NCBI GenBank assembly: GCA_031383555.1
Contig: JANMZR010000340.1
Coordinates: 1-14,343 of the forward strand
Reading direction: 5' to 3'
DNA from: JANMZR01 sp031383555
Lineage (GTDB): Bacteria; Bacteroidota; Bacteroidia; Cytophagales; Spirosomataceae
DNA length: 14,343 bases
Under the pieces are notes generated by a model. The model ran no database searches, was not told the DNA's origin, and saw only the letters and a list, made by a program, of their open reading frames with translations. Both the position numbers and the translations under genes were made by a program. Below, one piece after another: positions 1-6,945 of the stretch (the first letter of the stretch is position 1; each line of letters starts with the position of its first letter).

Positions 1-839
1 TCCCATCTTTTTATCTGAGTAGGTGTAAGCACTTGTGGTATATTTTGAAGCTCCCCTGTTGCACCAACAATATGGTCGTTTGGCACTGTAATGGCCACTT
101 TGTAATTTCCAAAAATCAAGGTAAACTCTCCTTGCCCCAAAAACTGTTTATGTTGCCATCCGTTTACATCGTTGTATGCACACATTCGAGGAAACCAGTG
201 AGCAATATTGTAATTATAATTTCCATCTTTTGCGAAAAATTCATAACCTGAGCGACCGTAATATGTGGTAATCAAATAATTCCAATCGATTGAAAATACG
301 AATGACTGCCCCGGATTCAATGACATCGGCAAATCTAACCGCATCATGGTTTGGTTGATCGTATATTTCAGTTTGTTGCCTGTTTTATCTTTAATTGAGG
401 TGATTTTGAAACCATAATCTTTCCCATCAGTTATCGTTGGATTTGGGTTCGACGGTGTAATTCTTGTACTAACACTCTCAACACCACCTATATTAGTAGC
501 AGAAGTAGTATTGTTTTTATCAAAAATATTTTGATCCAATTGTAGCCACATATAGGTGAGCACATCTGGCGAATTGTTGTAATAGGTGATGGTTTCTGAA
601 CCAATTATTTTGTTGTTTGGCTCATCTAATTCAGCCTTAATATCATAATCGGCTCGGTTTTGAAAATAATCTTTTCCAGGAGTACCAGAAGCTGTCCGGT
701 AAGTGTTGGGGGTTGGTAAAAGTTTATCTAATTGCTCAAAACGTGTGTTGCCATTGAATGGTTGTGCTTCTTGTGCACTCACAAAAAAGGTAGTAAATAA
801 CATAGAGGCCATAAATAAGCCTTTGATTTGTCTCTTCAT
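1..839 (-). CDS. Secreted M1-family metallopeptidase (aminopeptidase N-like), N-terminal part, runs off left edge
   Basis: The minus frame starts at ATG 839 and stays open to the window edge (279 complete codons), so only the N-terminal part is present. It begins MKRQIKGLFMASMLFTTFFVSAQ, a signal peptide likely cut after the AQ. The mature part has the beta-rich N-terminal domain of gluzincin aminopeptidases: a segment like YDIKAELDEPNNKIIGSETI and then YYNNSPDVLTYMWLQLDQN, and near the edge NIAHWFPRMCAYNDVNGWQ and VAITVPNDHIVGATGEL, which are characteristic of Bacteroidota M1 peptidases. The zinc site HExxH and catalytic residues would lie beyond the window. The expected role is removal of N-terminal residues from peptides in the periplasm or outside the cell. 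A promoter match lies upstream at 873-903. Family assignment is fairly sure; substrate is unknown. Confidence 0.85.
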   Translation of the reverse strand, partial: MKRQIKGLFMASMLFTTFFVSAQEAQPFNGNTRFEQLDKLLPTPNTYRTASGTPGKDYFQNRADYDIKAELDEPNNKIIGSETITYYNNSPDVLTYMWLQLDQNIFDKNNTTSATNIGGVESVSTRITPSNPNPTITDGKDYGFKITSIKDKTGNKLKYTINQTMMRLDLPMSLNPGQSFVFSIDWNYLITTYYGRSGYEFFAKDGNYNYNIAHWFPRMCAYNDVNGWQHKQFLGQGEFTLIFGNYKVAITVPNDHIVGATGELQNIPQVLTPTQIKRW

Positions 840-872
840 CTGTAGAATAAATGTTGTTAAAATTTCAAACAT

Positions 873-903
873 CAAAATTACCAAAATGTTAGGTAATAGC
901 CAA
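873..903 (-). promoter_or_regulatory. Predicted Bacteroidota-type promoter for the M1 peptidase gene
   Basis: On the minus strand TTG (903-901) is followed after 20 bases by TAATTTTG (880-873), which fits the Bacteroidota consensus TTG/TAnnTTTG. Transcription would start about 30 bases before the ATG at 839. This is a pattern match in AT-rich DNA only. Confidence 0.5.
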
Positions 904-970
904 CTAATAATAAATAAGTTAAAAATGGTTAATTTGATTATTTAAAAAAGCTTTAAATCTATTTTTAATA

Positions 971-998
971 TTGGCTCGTTATTTTTTTGATAAATTTG
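971..998 (+). promoter_or_regulatory. Predicted Bacteroidota-type promoter for the CarboxypepD_reg protein gene
   Basis: TTG (971-973) and TAAATTTG (991-998) are separated by 17 bases, a full match to the Bacteroidota consensus. The start codon of the downstream gene is at 1027, leaving a short leader. The divergent promoter of the M1 gene lies about 70 bases to the left. Confidence 0.55.
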
Positions 999-1026
999 TA
1001 AAATAGTACATGTTCATTATTTAGTT

Positions 1027-1785
1027 ATGAGATTATTCATCTTTGTTTTATGCTTTTTTTCGATAGCAAGTTTTGGTCAGGGGAAAATATATATTATTGG
1101 CAAGGTTGAGGATAAAGAAAATCATAAAGGTATAAAGTCTGCCAGAATTTTTAATCATAATGCCAAAGCAGGCTCTGTAACCAATGATAGAGGTTTATTT
1201 TTCATTTGGGCTATGGCTGGTGATTCTGTGAAAATTTCGGCAAAGGGATATTTTCCAATTACTTTTTTTGCAAAAAATATAACAAAAGACACCACTTTTA
1301 TTCTAAGCTCCGACCCAACTTATGTAACGCAACTCGATGAAGTAGAGGTATTTGGCAAGAAAACTGAGCAAATGAAACGTGAAATAAAGGAATTGTTGAA
1401 TGAAAACCCTGAAAATGGAAAGTTTGAAGCAGGCTCATTACTCTCAACTAATACAACTCCGGGAATGGGTGGGGCTGGTATTTCTATTTCAGCAATATAC
1501 GATTATTTTTCTGTTAGTGGCAAAGACCACCGCAAAGCAGATTATCTCAAACAACAAGGGAGATACCAGTTTTATGCTGGCTGGAGGATGAATCAAAAAC
1601 TTGTGGGCAGGCTTACGGGGCTGAAAGACAAAGACTTAGAGCAATTTATGACTTACCTCAATACTGATAAAAAAATTGATACTGATTATATTCTCAAAGC
1701 CTCGGATTACGAACTAAATGCAACTATTTTAACCTATTTTGAGGCTTATAAAACCAGATACGATTATTACGTAAAACCCAAATAA
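1027..1785 (+). CDS. Secreted protein with N-terminal carboxypeptidase-regulatory-like (CarboxypepD_reg) domain
   Basis: 252 residues. Residues 1-18 (MRLFIFVLCFFSIASFGQ) are a signal peptide. Residues about 21-95 form a CarboxypepD_reg-like beta-sandwich: IIGKVEDKENHKGI, then ARIFNHNAKAGSVTNDRGLF, then DSVKISAKGYFPITF. This is the domain often found at the N-terminus of SusC/TonB-dependent receptors and in stand-alone secreted proteins of Bacteroidota. No barrel or plug follows. The remainder has a charged helix (about 111-130), a Gly-rich stretch (about 136-142, GMGGAG) and a C-terminal helical region with no family I recognise. It is likely periplasmic or surface associated. No catalytic residues are visible. 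ATG 1027 is the natural start because the signal peptide begins there. Confidence 0.75.
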   Translation: MRLFIFVLCFFSIASFGQGKIYIIGKVEDKENHKGIKSARIFNHNAKAGSVTNDRGLFFIWAMAGDSVKISAKGYFPITFFAKNITKDTTFILSSDPTYVTQLDEVEVFGKKTEQMKREIKELLNENPENGKFEAGSLLSTNTTPGMGGAGISISAIYDYFSVSGKDHRKADYLKQQGRYQFYAGWRMNQKLVGRLTGLKDKDLEQFMTYLNTDKKIDTDYILKASDYELNATILTYFEAYKTRYDYYVKPK

Positions 1786-1795
1786 AACCTAACAA

Positions 1796-1842
1796 GCCTC
1801 ATCCTAAATCCTGCTCCCGAGGAAAAGGACTCTTGACTACGG
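1796..1842. repeat. Possible degenerate interspersed repeat with imperfect hairpin
   Basis: In the convergent gap between two stop codons, TCCT-aaa-TCCT (1802-1812) pairs with AGGA-aa-AGGA (1820-1829) around a 7-base loop. The wording (CCTCATCCTAAATCC, then CCCGAGGAAAAGGACT) resembles CCTAAATCC...AAGG-type repeats I recall from intergenic regions of Bacteroidota genomes; that resemblance is from memory. It could also act as a weak terminator. Confidence 0.35.
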
Positions 1843-1896
1843 ATATAAAGGGTCAAATGCAAATTCATTATCAAATTAGTGGCTTTTTTTATCTAT

Positions 1897-2301
1897 TTAG
1901 CCTATTAATGGAAAAAGTTTCATCATTTCATCTGGAATACGGGCTGGTTTATTTGTAATTGCCGACATTAATATCCAAGTGGTTAGCGATTCTACAAGCA
2001 ATTTATTATCTGATTTTCTGATAATTTGAACTGCTCTTTTTGATCTCACGCCACCATATTCTTTTAAATAAGTATTCAAATACAATTCGTCACCTAAAAA
2101 ACCAGGGTTTTTATAGTCAATCTCATGCCTTATAGCTACCCAAAAATAGTTTTGGAGCAATTCAGGAGTAGCTACTTCCAACCAATGACCCTCTGATACA
2201 TCTTGCACCCAACGCAAGTACACAACATTGTTCACATGGTTAGCTTGGTCGATATCGTCCGGTTGAACGGTAATAGATATTTGAAAATGAATTGGTTGCA
2301 A
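1897..2301 (-). CDS. Acyl-CoA thioesterase of the 4HBT/YbgC (hotdog) family
   Basis: 134 residues, the normal length for a single hotdog domain. The N-terminal strand is followed by DDIDQANHVNNVVYLRW (residues 15-31), matching the family motif DxD..GHVNN..Y; Asp18 aligns with the catalytic Asp17 of 4-hydroxybenzoyl-CoA thioesterase. The rest has the usual order: long helix (31-50), RHEIDYKNPGFLGDEL strands, and the terminal strand LTTWILMSA. It is cytoplasmic and should hydrolyse acyl-CoA thioesters; the acyl chain is not predictable. The frame has no ATG before the motif. The chosen start is TTG at 2301 (giving LQPIHFQIS); ATT at 2304 is an alternative. It follows the dehydrogenase gene by 82 bases in the same direction and may be cotranscribed. 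Confidence 0.88.
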   Translation of the reverse strand: MQPIHFQISITVQPDDIDQANHVNNVVYLRWVQDVSEGHWLEVATPELLQNYFWVAIRHEIDYKNPGFLGDELYLNTYLKEYGGVRSKRAVQIIRKSDNKLLVESLTTWILMSAITNKPARIPDEMMKLFPLIG

Positions 2302-2383
2302 AATAGTAGGGTTAAAATAAAACCAACAGTAGTCAATAAAATTGAATAATGTTGGCTAAATATAGAACAATTTTAATAAAATA

Positions 2384-5200
2384 TTATTCTATCGATTTAA
2401 ATTCAATTGTTGCAACCGACATTACTATTTGGCTTGGAGTTGCCTTTTCGTTTTTAAACACGAAATACAAATCTTGTTGACCAATATTAGCAGGAATTGC
2501 AATTTTCAACTTACTGCCTCCTTGCCTACGTGGGGCAGGTGTAGGTGCTGGCGCAGAACCCGCTGAAGCGGTACTAGCTGGAGCTGCAGCAGGCGGAGGA
2601 CCTTGTCGAAACTCTTGAGGTGTAATACTTTCGGATTTTCCAACTATACTTCCTGTTACTGAACCTGTTCGCAATTCAATAAAACCTCCTGATGCACCTA
2701 CCCTAGTTTGAGCATTTGCTGATATTTCAATTTCAGAAATTCCACTTAAATCTATATTTTTATAGCCTAAATAAGCTTCGTTACCCACCATCGAAAAGGT
2801 ACGGCCAGGCGTTATTACCAAATTTGTGCCTTTAGAAATATCGGCCAATTCAGGGTTTAAAATTGGATTTCTCAACACCAAAATATCCTCAGATGCCAAC
2901 GACTTCTGGGTTTTTGAGCCTTTATCTTTATAGGCTGCCCTAAAAATATAAGACCCGTTTGAGCCTTTTTGCTCTTTTGGAACTTTCGTTTCAAAACTTC
3001 CTTTTGTTGGTAATGAAGCGGTCGATTTGGGCTCCGCAATATTCAAAATATATTGAACCATAATGTCAGCTTCTGCTTGTGATATTTGAGGGTGAGCAGC
3101 CATCATATGAGTGCCCCAAACACCGCCGCCACCTTTTATTACCTTACTTGTCAAGTTTTCTAACGCCTTTGAGTCGCCTTTGTATTTAGTTGCAATTTGG
3201 TTGTAGGATGGCCCGAGTGAAGCTTTATCAGCTTGGTGGCACGACTTACAATCACTTTTGTCAATCATGCGTGCGCCGACTGAACTAAAGGCGGCGGCGT
3301 CAACCCCACGATGATTTTGTGAAGGTTCAATTTTATCATAACCAATTGGCAAATAGTCGATTGACATCGCTACCTGATTAGGTTTTATTTTTCCATTGGC
3401 TAGGGTTCCGTCTTCTTTATCAATTACGTTTACATCATAATCAATGGTTTTATTTGGAAAATAAAAAGACTTATTACCACTTTTAATATTCAAAGCCACC
3501 TGAGGAGGCTCATTACCAATTGTTACATCAAAAGATTCAGAATTCTCTTCGCCTTTATCATCTTTTACAGTTAAGCTAACATTATAAATACCTGGTACTG
3601 CAAATGTATAACTAGGATTTTGGGCTGTAAAAGTTTTTATTTTACCTTTTTTTCCGGAAATTTCCCATTTATAAATCAATTTATCACCATCAGGGTCAGC
3701 TGTTCCATTTGATGAGAAATCTACTTTCAAAGGAGCCGCTCCGGCTTTGGTGCTTACAGCAACGGCTACTTTTGGCATGCGATTACCAGCATTGTATTCA
3801 ACTTTTACCAATTTAGCATTGTCATTTCCTTTGAACCAAGCAGTTCCATATTCTAAAACATAAAGGTCGCCATCTGGGGCAAAGTCCATATCAATTGCAC
3901 TACCAAAGTCTGTATGTGGCATAAAACGCTCCATTGATTTATAATTCCCGTTTTCGTCCATAGTAATAGCCATAATCCAACCACGCATAAACTCAACAAT
4001 CAACCACTTGCCTTCATAGTAGCTTGGGAAAACCCGCTTGCCGTCTGGGAAATTAGCAGCACGAAAAACTGGCCCACCTGTTGCCGACCTACCAGAAGCC
4101 CCCATTAATGGGAACTCCTCCGAAATTCCATAAGGATACCAAAGAAAAGCAGGAACTGCTGACGGCAAATTTTTCAAACCAGTATTATTAGGCGAAAGAT
4201 TTATAATATTATTGGGGTCCTGTTTTGAATTTGCAATTAACTTATTGGTTTCAAAATTCCAATCTGGGTAAGCATAATTATTGCCAATAAAGTAAGGCCA
4301 ACCAAAATTACTAGCTTTACGGGCTTGATTAAATTCGTCATACCCACGTGGGCCTTGCTCGCTATCAGCCGAAGCATCTGGCCCTACTTCTCCCCAATAC
4401 AAATAGCCGGTTTTACTGTCAATTGTTGGCCGCCAAGGGTTTCTATGGCCCATTGTGTAAATTTCTTTTTTCACTAAACCGTCACCATTGTTGGGTAATG
4501 TTTCATATAAATTGCCTTTCGGAATGCTATAAGTCCCATTAGCCTCGGGCTTGATTCTGAGTATTTTACCTCGAAAATCATTGGTATTTCCTGCACCACG
4601 TTGGTCGTCCCAATTTTCCCAACCTTTACGTTCATCAAGATTTGCATAACCAGGAGTACCTGAGTTTGAGGTGTTATTTCCTGTGGTTAAGTAAAGATTT
4701 CCACCCTTATCCCAAGTCATTCCACCGCCTGTATGGCAGCATTCTTCCCTTTGCTGGGGTACATTTAGCAATATTTTTTTAGAATCGGCCACCAAAGTTG
4801 AGCCATTCAATTCCCAGCGTGCCAAAACGTGTTGCTTTTCATCAGGATCGGCATAATACATGTAAATCCAATGATTTTTCTCAAAATTCGGATCTTGTTC
4901 TATGCCCATAAGGCCTTCTTCGGCTTCCCTTTTTACACCTTTTGCATTGGTATATTTGGTATTTACTGGAATAGTGGCAATGGTTGTTGTCTGGCCAGTA
5001 TTGGGGTCGTATTGTTTCAAAGCGCCTTTTCTTTCCACAAAAAGAATACGACCATCTTTCAATGCTATTAGTTCCATCGGCTCATCCAACTTTTCGGCTA
5101 AAGTAATTTTAGTGAAACGACTTTCATCTGGAGTTTGTGAGAAACAAATATTTGTAATTAAAAAAATAGTTAGGGTAAAACTTGAAAAAAGATTTTTCAT
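2384..5200 (-). CDS. Exported PQQ-type sugar dehydrogenase (GSDH) fused to PKD, cytochrome c and CBM-like domains
   Basis: 938 residues with signal peptide 1-21 (ends ICFSQ). Residues about 25-465 form a glucose/sorbosone dehydrogenase beta-propeller: CHTGGGMTWD (His156) and GHRNPW (Arg253) sit where soluble PQQ glucose dehydrogenase has its catalytic His and PQQ-contacting Arg. A PKD domain follows (about 475-560, with SSNGTADPDGD and GIYNVSLTVKDD). A class I cytochrome c domain follows: CKSCH at 651-655 for covalent haem, with Met699/700 as likely axial ligand (GVWGTHMM). The C-terminal part (about 775-938) resembles a CBM6-like beta-sandwich interrupted by a Pro/Ala-rich insert (864-895). 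The likely role is periplasmic oxidation of a sugar or similar alcohol with electron transfer from PQQ to haem. Family members are rarely tested, so sugar oxidation is inferred. No clear promoter was found upstream. Confidence 0.88.
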   Translation of the reverse strand: MKNLFSSFTLTIFLITNICFSQTPDESRFTKITLAEKLDEPMELIALKDGRILFVERKGALKQYDPNTGQTTTIATIPVNTKYTNAKGVKREAEEGLMGIEQDPNFEKNHWIYMYYADPDEKQHVLARWELNGSTLVADSKKILLNVPQQREECCHTGGGMTWDKGGNLYLTTGNNTSNSGTPGYANLDERKGWENWDDQRGAGNTNDFRGKILRIKPEANGTYSIPKGNLYETLPNNGDGLVKKEIYTMGHRNPWRPTIDSKTGYLYWGEVGPDASADSEQGPRGYDEFNQARKASNFGWPYFIGNNYAYPDWNFETNKLIANSKQDPNNIINLSPNNTGLKNLPSAVPAFLWYPYGISEEFPLMGASGRSATGGPVFRAANFPDGKRVFPSYYEGKWLIVEFMRGWIMAITMDENGNYKSMERFMPHTDFGSAIDMDFAPDGDLYVLEYGTAWFKGNDNAKLVKVEYNAGNRMPKVAVAVSTKAGAAPLKVDFSSNGTADPDGDKLIYKWEISGKKGKIKTFTAQNPSYTFAVPGIYNVSLTVKDDKGEENSESFDVTIGNEPPQVALNIKSGNKSFYFPNKTIDYDVNVIDKEDGTLANGKIKPNQVAMSIDYLPIGYDKIEPSQNHRGVDAAAFSSVGARMIDKSDCKSCHQADKASLGPSYNQIATKYKGDSKALENLTSKVIKGGGGVWGTHMMAAHPQISQAEADIMVQYILNIAEPKSTASLPTKGSFETKVPKEQKGSNGSYIFRAAYKDKGSKTQKSLASEDILVLRNPILNPELADISKGTNLVITPGRTFSMVGNEAYLGYKNIDLSGISEIEISANAQTRVGASGGFIELRTGSVTGSIVGKSESITPQEFRQGPPPAAAPASTASAGSAPAPTPAPRRQGGSKLKIAIPANIGQQDLYFVFKNEKATPSQIVMSVATIEFKSIE
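2516..2611 (-). repeat. Pro/Ala-rich low-complexity insert in the dehydrogenase C-terminal domain
   Basis: Codons 864-895 encode alternating PPPAAAPAS and PAPTPAPRR segments flanked by RQG on both sides (FRQGPPP and RRQGGSK). It sits inside an otherwise ordinary beta-sandwich where the family normally has a short loop. It is probably an exposed flexible segment. Confidence 0.7.
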
Positions 5201-5359
5201 TATTTTAAATTAATTTGATTTATGTATTTAAAAAACAAAATTGAGAAAAAGTTTTATTTTTTATATCCTTTTTTCTACTAGTTTGTGGTTTTATTCGATG
5301 GATAAAGGAGAAACGCAAAAAATTGACTTGCCTCAAATGCTAATATTTGTGGTGGTTTT

Positions 5360-6385
5360 TTATTTATTTAAAATTTCAATTAATTTTCTTGAATTTAAAA
5401 CTGGGTTATTGGTTTCAACTTCAATCTTTTGCACCAAATTTTGGTTCCTTTTTTGCAAACCCATCAAATACCATTTATCATAATACTCGAGCGTGATTCG
5501 GGCAACTTCGGCATAGTTTTTTTGAGCAAGTGCTATAGTGGCTTCTTGGTAATTTTGGCCACCTAAACGTTTTTGGATACGATCCAATGAGGCTTGAAGT
5601 TCGTCATCTACGCCAGCTTGGGCATATTTTTCAACTAAAAAGGGAACCCGTGTTTCTGCCTTAATATCTAAAAAAAGCACCTTTGTGTTTCTTATTTGTT
5701 GGAATAAGCTATCAGGAATATTGCAAGTACCCACATTTTTTGATTCATCTTCTATCCAAATCCTTTTGGTAAGGTCAAATTTTTGGAATTCATCGTAAAG
5801 CAGGTTTTCAAAATATTCTGAACTTGGCTGCGCTGGCTGGCCAATGGCTCCGAAAGCAGATCCCTTATGATGTGCAAGCCCTTCAAGGTCAATAACTTGC
5901 TCACCTAATTTAGCCAGTTCATGCAAAGTTTCTGTTTTTGCTGAACCTGTTTTGCCACCAAGTACAATAAGATTTAGTGGTTTTTCAAAAAACGCTAAAA
6001 CTAAATTCCGATAAGCTTTATAGCCACCTACCATAGTATTTACCTCAAAGCCAGCGGTTTCCAACAGCCAAGCAAAGCTACCTGAGCGCATTCCTCCTCG
6101 CCAACAATGCACTAAAACTTGTTTGTTTGGAGCTACTCTACTAGCTTTCTTAACAAAATCTACCAGTTTTGGCCCTACCATTTCCAAACCTAAAAGAACA
6201 GCAGCATCTTTACCTGCATTTTTAAATTTTTTACCCACTTTGGCACGCTCATCATTATCAAAAAGCGGAATATTTATAGCACCTATAATATGTGCTTTTT
6301 CAAATTCCCCAGGGCTACGCACATCGATTATGGGTGTGGAATTTGCTTTTTGCAGGAAATCTGTTGGGGATAGGGCTTTTGGCAT
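5360..6385 (-). CDS. mnmH: tRNA 2-selenouridine synthase
   Basis: 341 residues from ATG 6385. Residues 1-130 are a rhodanese domain: PIIDVRSPGEFEKAHIIGAINIP, NDERAKVG, and the catalytic loop VHCWRGGMRS with Cys94, followed by GGYKAYR. After it comes a P-loop domain with GGKTGSAKT (about 143-151), and the family signature HHKGSAFG. This matches MnmH/SelU (E. coli SelU has catalytic Cys97), which replaces sulfur by selenium at wobble 2-thiouridine in tRNAs for Lys, Glu and Gln using selenophosphate, via a geranylated intermediate. No selD is visible here. An upstream TTG (6415) would add ten residues, but it lies inside the preceding toxin frame and the ATG gives the family N-terminus. It starts 5 bases after the toxin stop, so it is probably read from the upstream toxin-antitoxin promoter. 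Confidence 0.95.
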   Translation of the reverse strand: MPKALSPTDFLQKANSTPIIDVRSPGEFEKAHIIGAINIPLFDNDERAKVGKKFKNAGKDAAVLLGLEMVGPKLVDFVKKASRVAPNKQVLVHCWRGGMRSGSFAWLLETAGFEVNTMVGGYKAYRNLVLAFFEKPLNLIVLGGKTGSAKTETLHELAKLGEQVIDLEGLAHHKGSAFGAIGQPAQPSSEYFENLLYDEFQKFDLTKRIWIEDESKNVGTCNIPDSLFQQIRNTKVLFLDIKAETRVPFLVEKYAQAGVDDELQASLDRIQKRLGGQNYQEATIALAQKNYAEVARITLEYYDKWYLMGLQKRNQNLVQKIEVETNNPVLNSRKLIEILNK

Positions 6386-6390
6386 AAAAT

Positions 6391-6696
6391 TTAATTCAAA
6401 ACCCTTTTTTTCCAAACATCAGGACTTCTTTTTTGATGAAAAACGGCTAAAATATATACGGTATTCTCTTCGTAAATATAAAAGATATTAAAAGGGAAAA
6501 TGTTCATCACAAATTTTCTAACTGATTTAAATTCAATGGGATAAACGATAGGATTTTCAAGTAAATTTTCAAATCAATAATCCAAAGAGTCTTTGAAAGC
6601 ATTGCCTAATTCTGTGAATTGTGAATTATAAAAATTATTTGATTCAATAATGTCTTTTTCAGTAAACACTAAAATTATTAAATCAGTTTCTTTCAA
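6391..6696 (-). pseudogene. RelE/ParE-superfamily toxin gene with an in-frame TGA
   Basis: Translating the minus strand of this apparent gap gives 101 codons with one stop. The first half reads TEKDIIESNNFYNSQF and FKDSLDY, then TGA at 6576-6574, then in the same frame FENLLENPIVYPIEFKSVRK, FPFNIFYIYEENTVYILAVF and HQKRSPDVWKK to TAA at 6391. The helix pair, ENP, the R-K.. strand, and the terminal YILAVFHQKRSPDVW strand are typical of Bacteroidota RelE/ParE mRNA-interferase or gyrase-type toxins of about 100 residues. The start is TTG 6696, overlapping the antitoxin stop as TTGA; no ATG is available. The break separates the N-terminal helices from the catalytic strands, so the product should be inactive unless the TGA is a sequencing error or read through. 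Family recognition is fairly confident; sub-family (RelE or ParE) is not. Confidence 0.8.
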
Positions 6697-6893
6697 ATTA
6701 ATGTAGATTTTAGCTTATACCATGATTTGCCGTGCATGTTTTTTTGAAAAGCTTCATACCTACTTTCTAGTTCGGCTCTTTCATTATCTTCATGAATTTC
6801 AATAAAGTTATAGTCATTTTTAAATACCTTTAACATTGAAATCAGATTTTTTGCCTTTTCTGCATTATCATCAATTTGAATTGTATAAACCAT
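6693..6893 (-). CDS. Putative antitoxin of a type II toxin-antitoxin pair
   Basis: 66 residues from ATG 6893: MVYTIQIDDNAEKAKNLISM, then a stretch ending in FIEIHEDNERAELESRYEAF and a tail with GKSWYKLKSTL. It is small and rich in charged helix, with a beta strand first, as in antitoxin-like proteins encoded directly upstream of RelE/ParE toxins in Bacteroidota. The C-terminal GKSW..LKS..I resembles the GKTWEEVK ending common in such antitoxins, which usually wraps the toxin. A TTG at 6914 could lengthen it by 7 residues, but that codon lies within the predicted -7 element, so the ATG is preferred. The gene begins 52 bases after pdxJ ends. Assignment rests mainly on position and shape. Confidence 0.65.
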   Translation of the reverse strand: MVYTIQIDDNAEKAKNLISMLKVFKNDYNFIEIHEDNERAELESRYEAFQKNMHGKSWYKLKSTLI

Positions 6894-6911
6894 AACTGAT
6901 TGTTTTTTTGC

Positions 6912-6942
6912 CAAATCTAATGTTTTAAAAATAATAATGCAA
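6912..6942 (-). promoter_or_regulatory. Predicted promoter of the toxin-antitoxin and mnmH unit
   Basis: Minus strand TTG (6942-6940), 20-base spacer, TAGATTTG (6919-6912), fully matching the Bacteroidota consensus. Transcription would start just upstream of the antitoxin ATG at 6893. The -33 element overlaps the end of the pdxJ coding region (stop at 6946-6948). Antitoxins often repress their own promoter, so an operator could lie here, but no clear dyad is visible. Confidence 0.5.
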
Positions 6943-6945
6943 ACA

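Noticed and set aside
703..945. Plus-strand frame of 80 codons
   Set aside because: It is antisense to the start and signal peptide of the M1 peptidase gene and runs into its promoter.
4902..5213. Plus-strand frame of 103 codons
   Set aside because: It is entirely antisense to the N-terminal part of the dehydrogenase gene, which has clear domain matches.
5241..5483. Plus-strand frame of 80 codons between the dehydrogenase and mnmH genes
   Set aside because: It starts with TTG, its second half is antisense to the mnmH 3' end, and its residues look like translated AT-rich DNA. Nothing recognisable was found.
6123..6491. Plus-strand frame of 122 codons
   Set aside because: It is antisense to mnmH and the toxin pseudogene, both of which show conserved motifs.
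6574..6576. TGA in the toxin frame read as selenocysteine, suggested by the neighbouring selenium gene mnmH
   Set aside because: MnmH puts selenium into tRNA and not protein. No selenocysteine insertion element or selC was seen and RelE/ParE toxins are not selenoproteins. A nonsense mutation is simpler.
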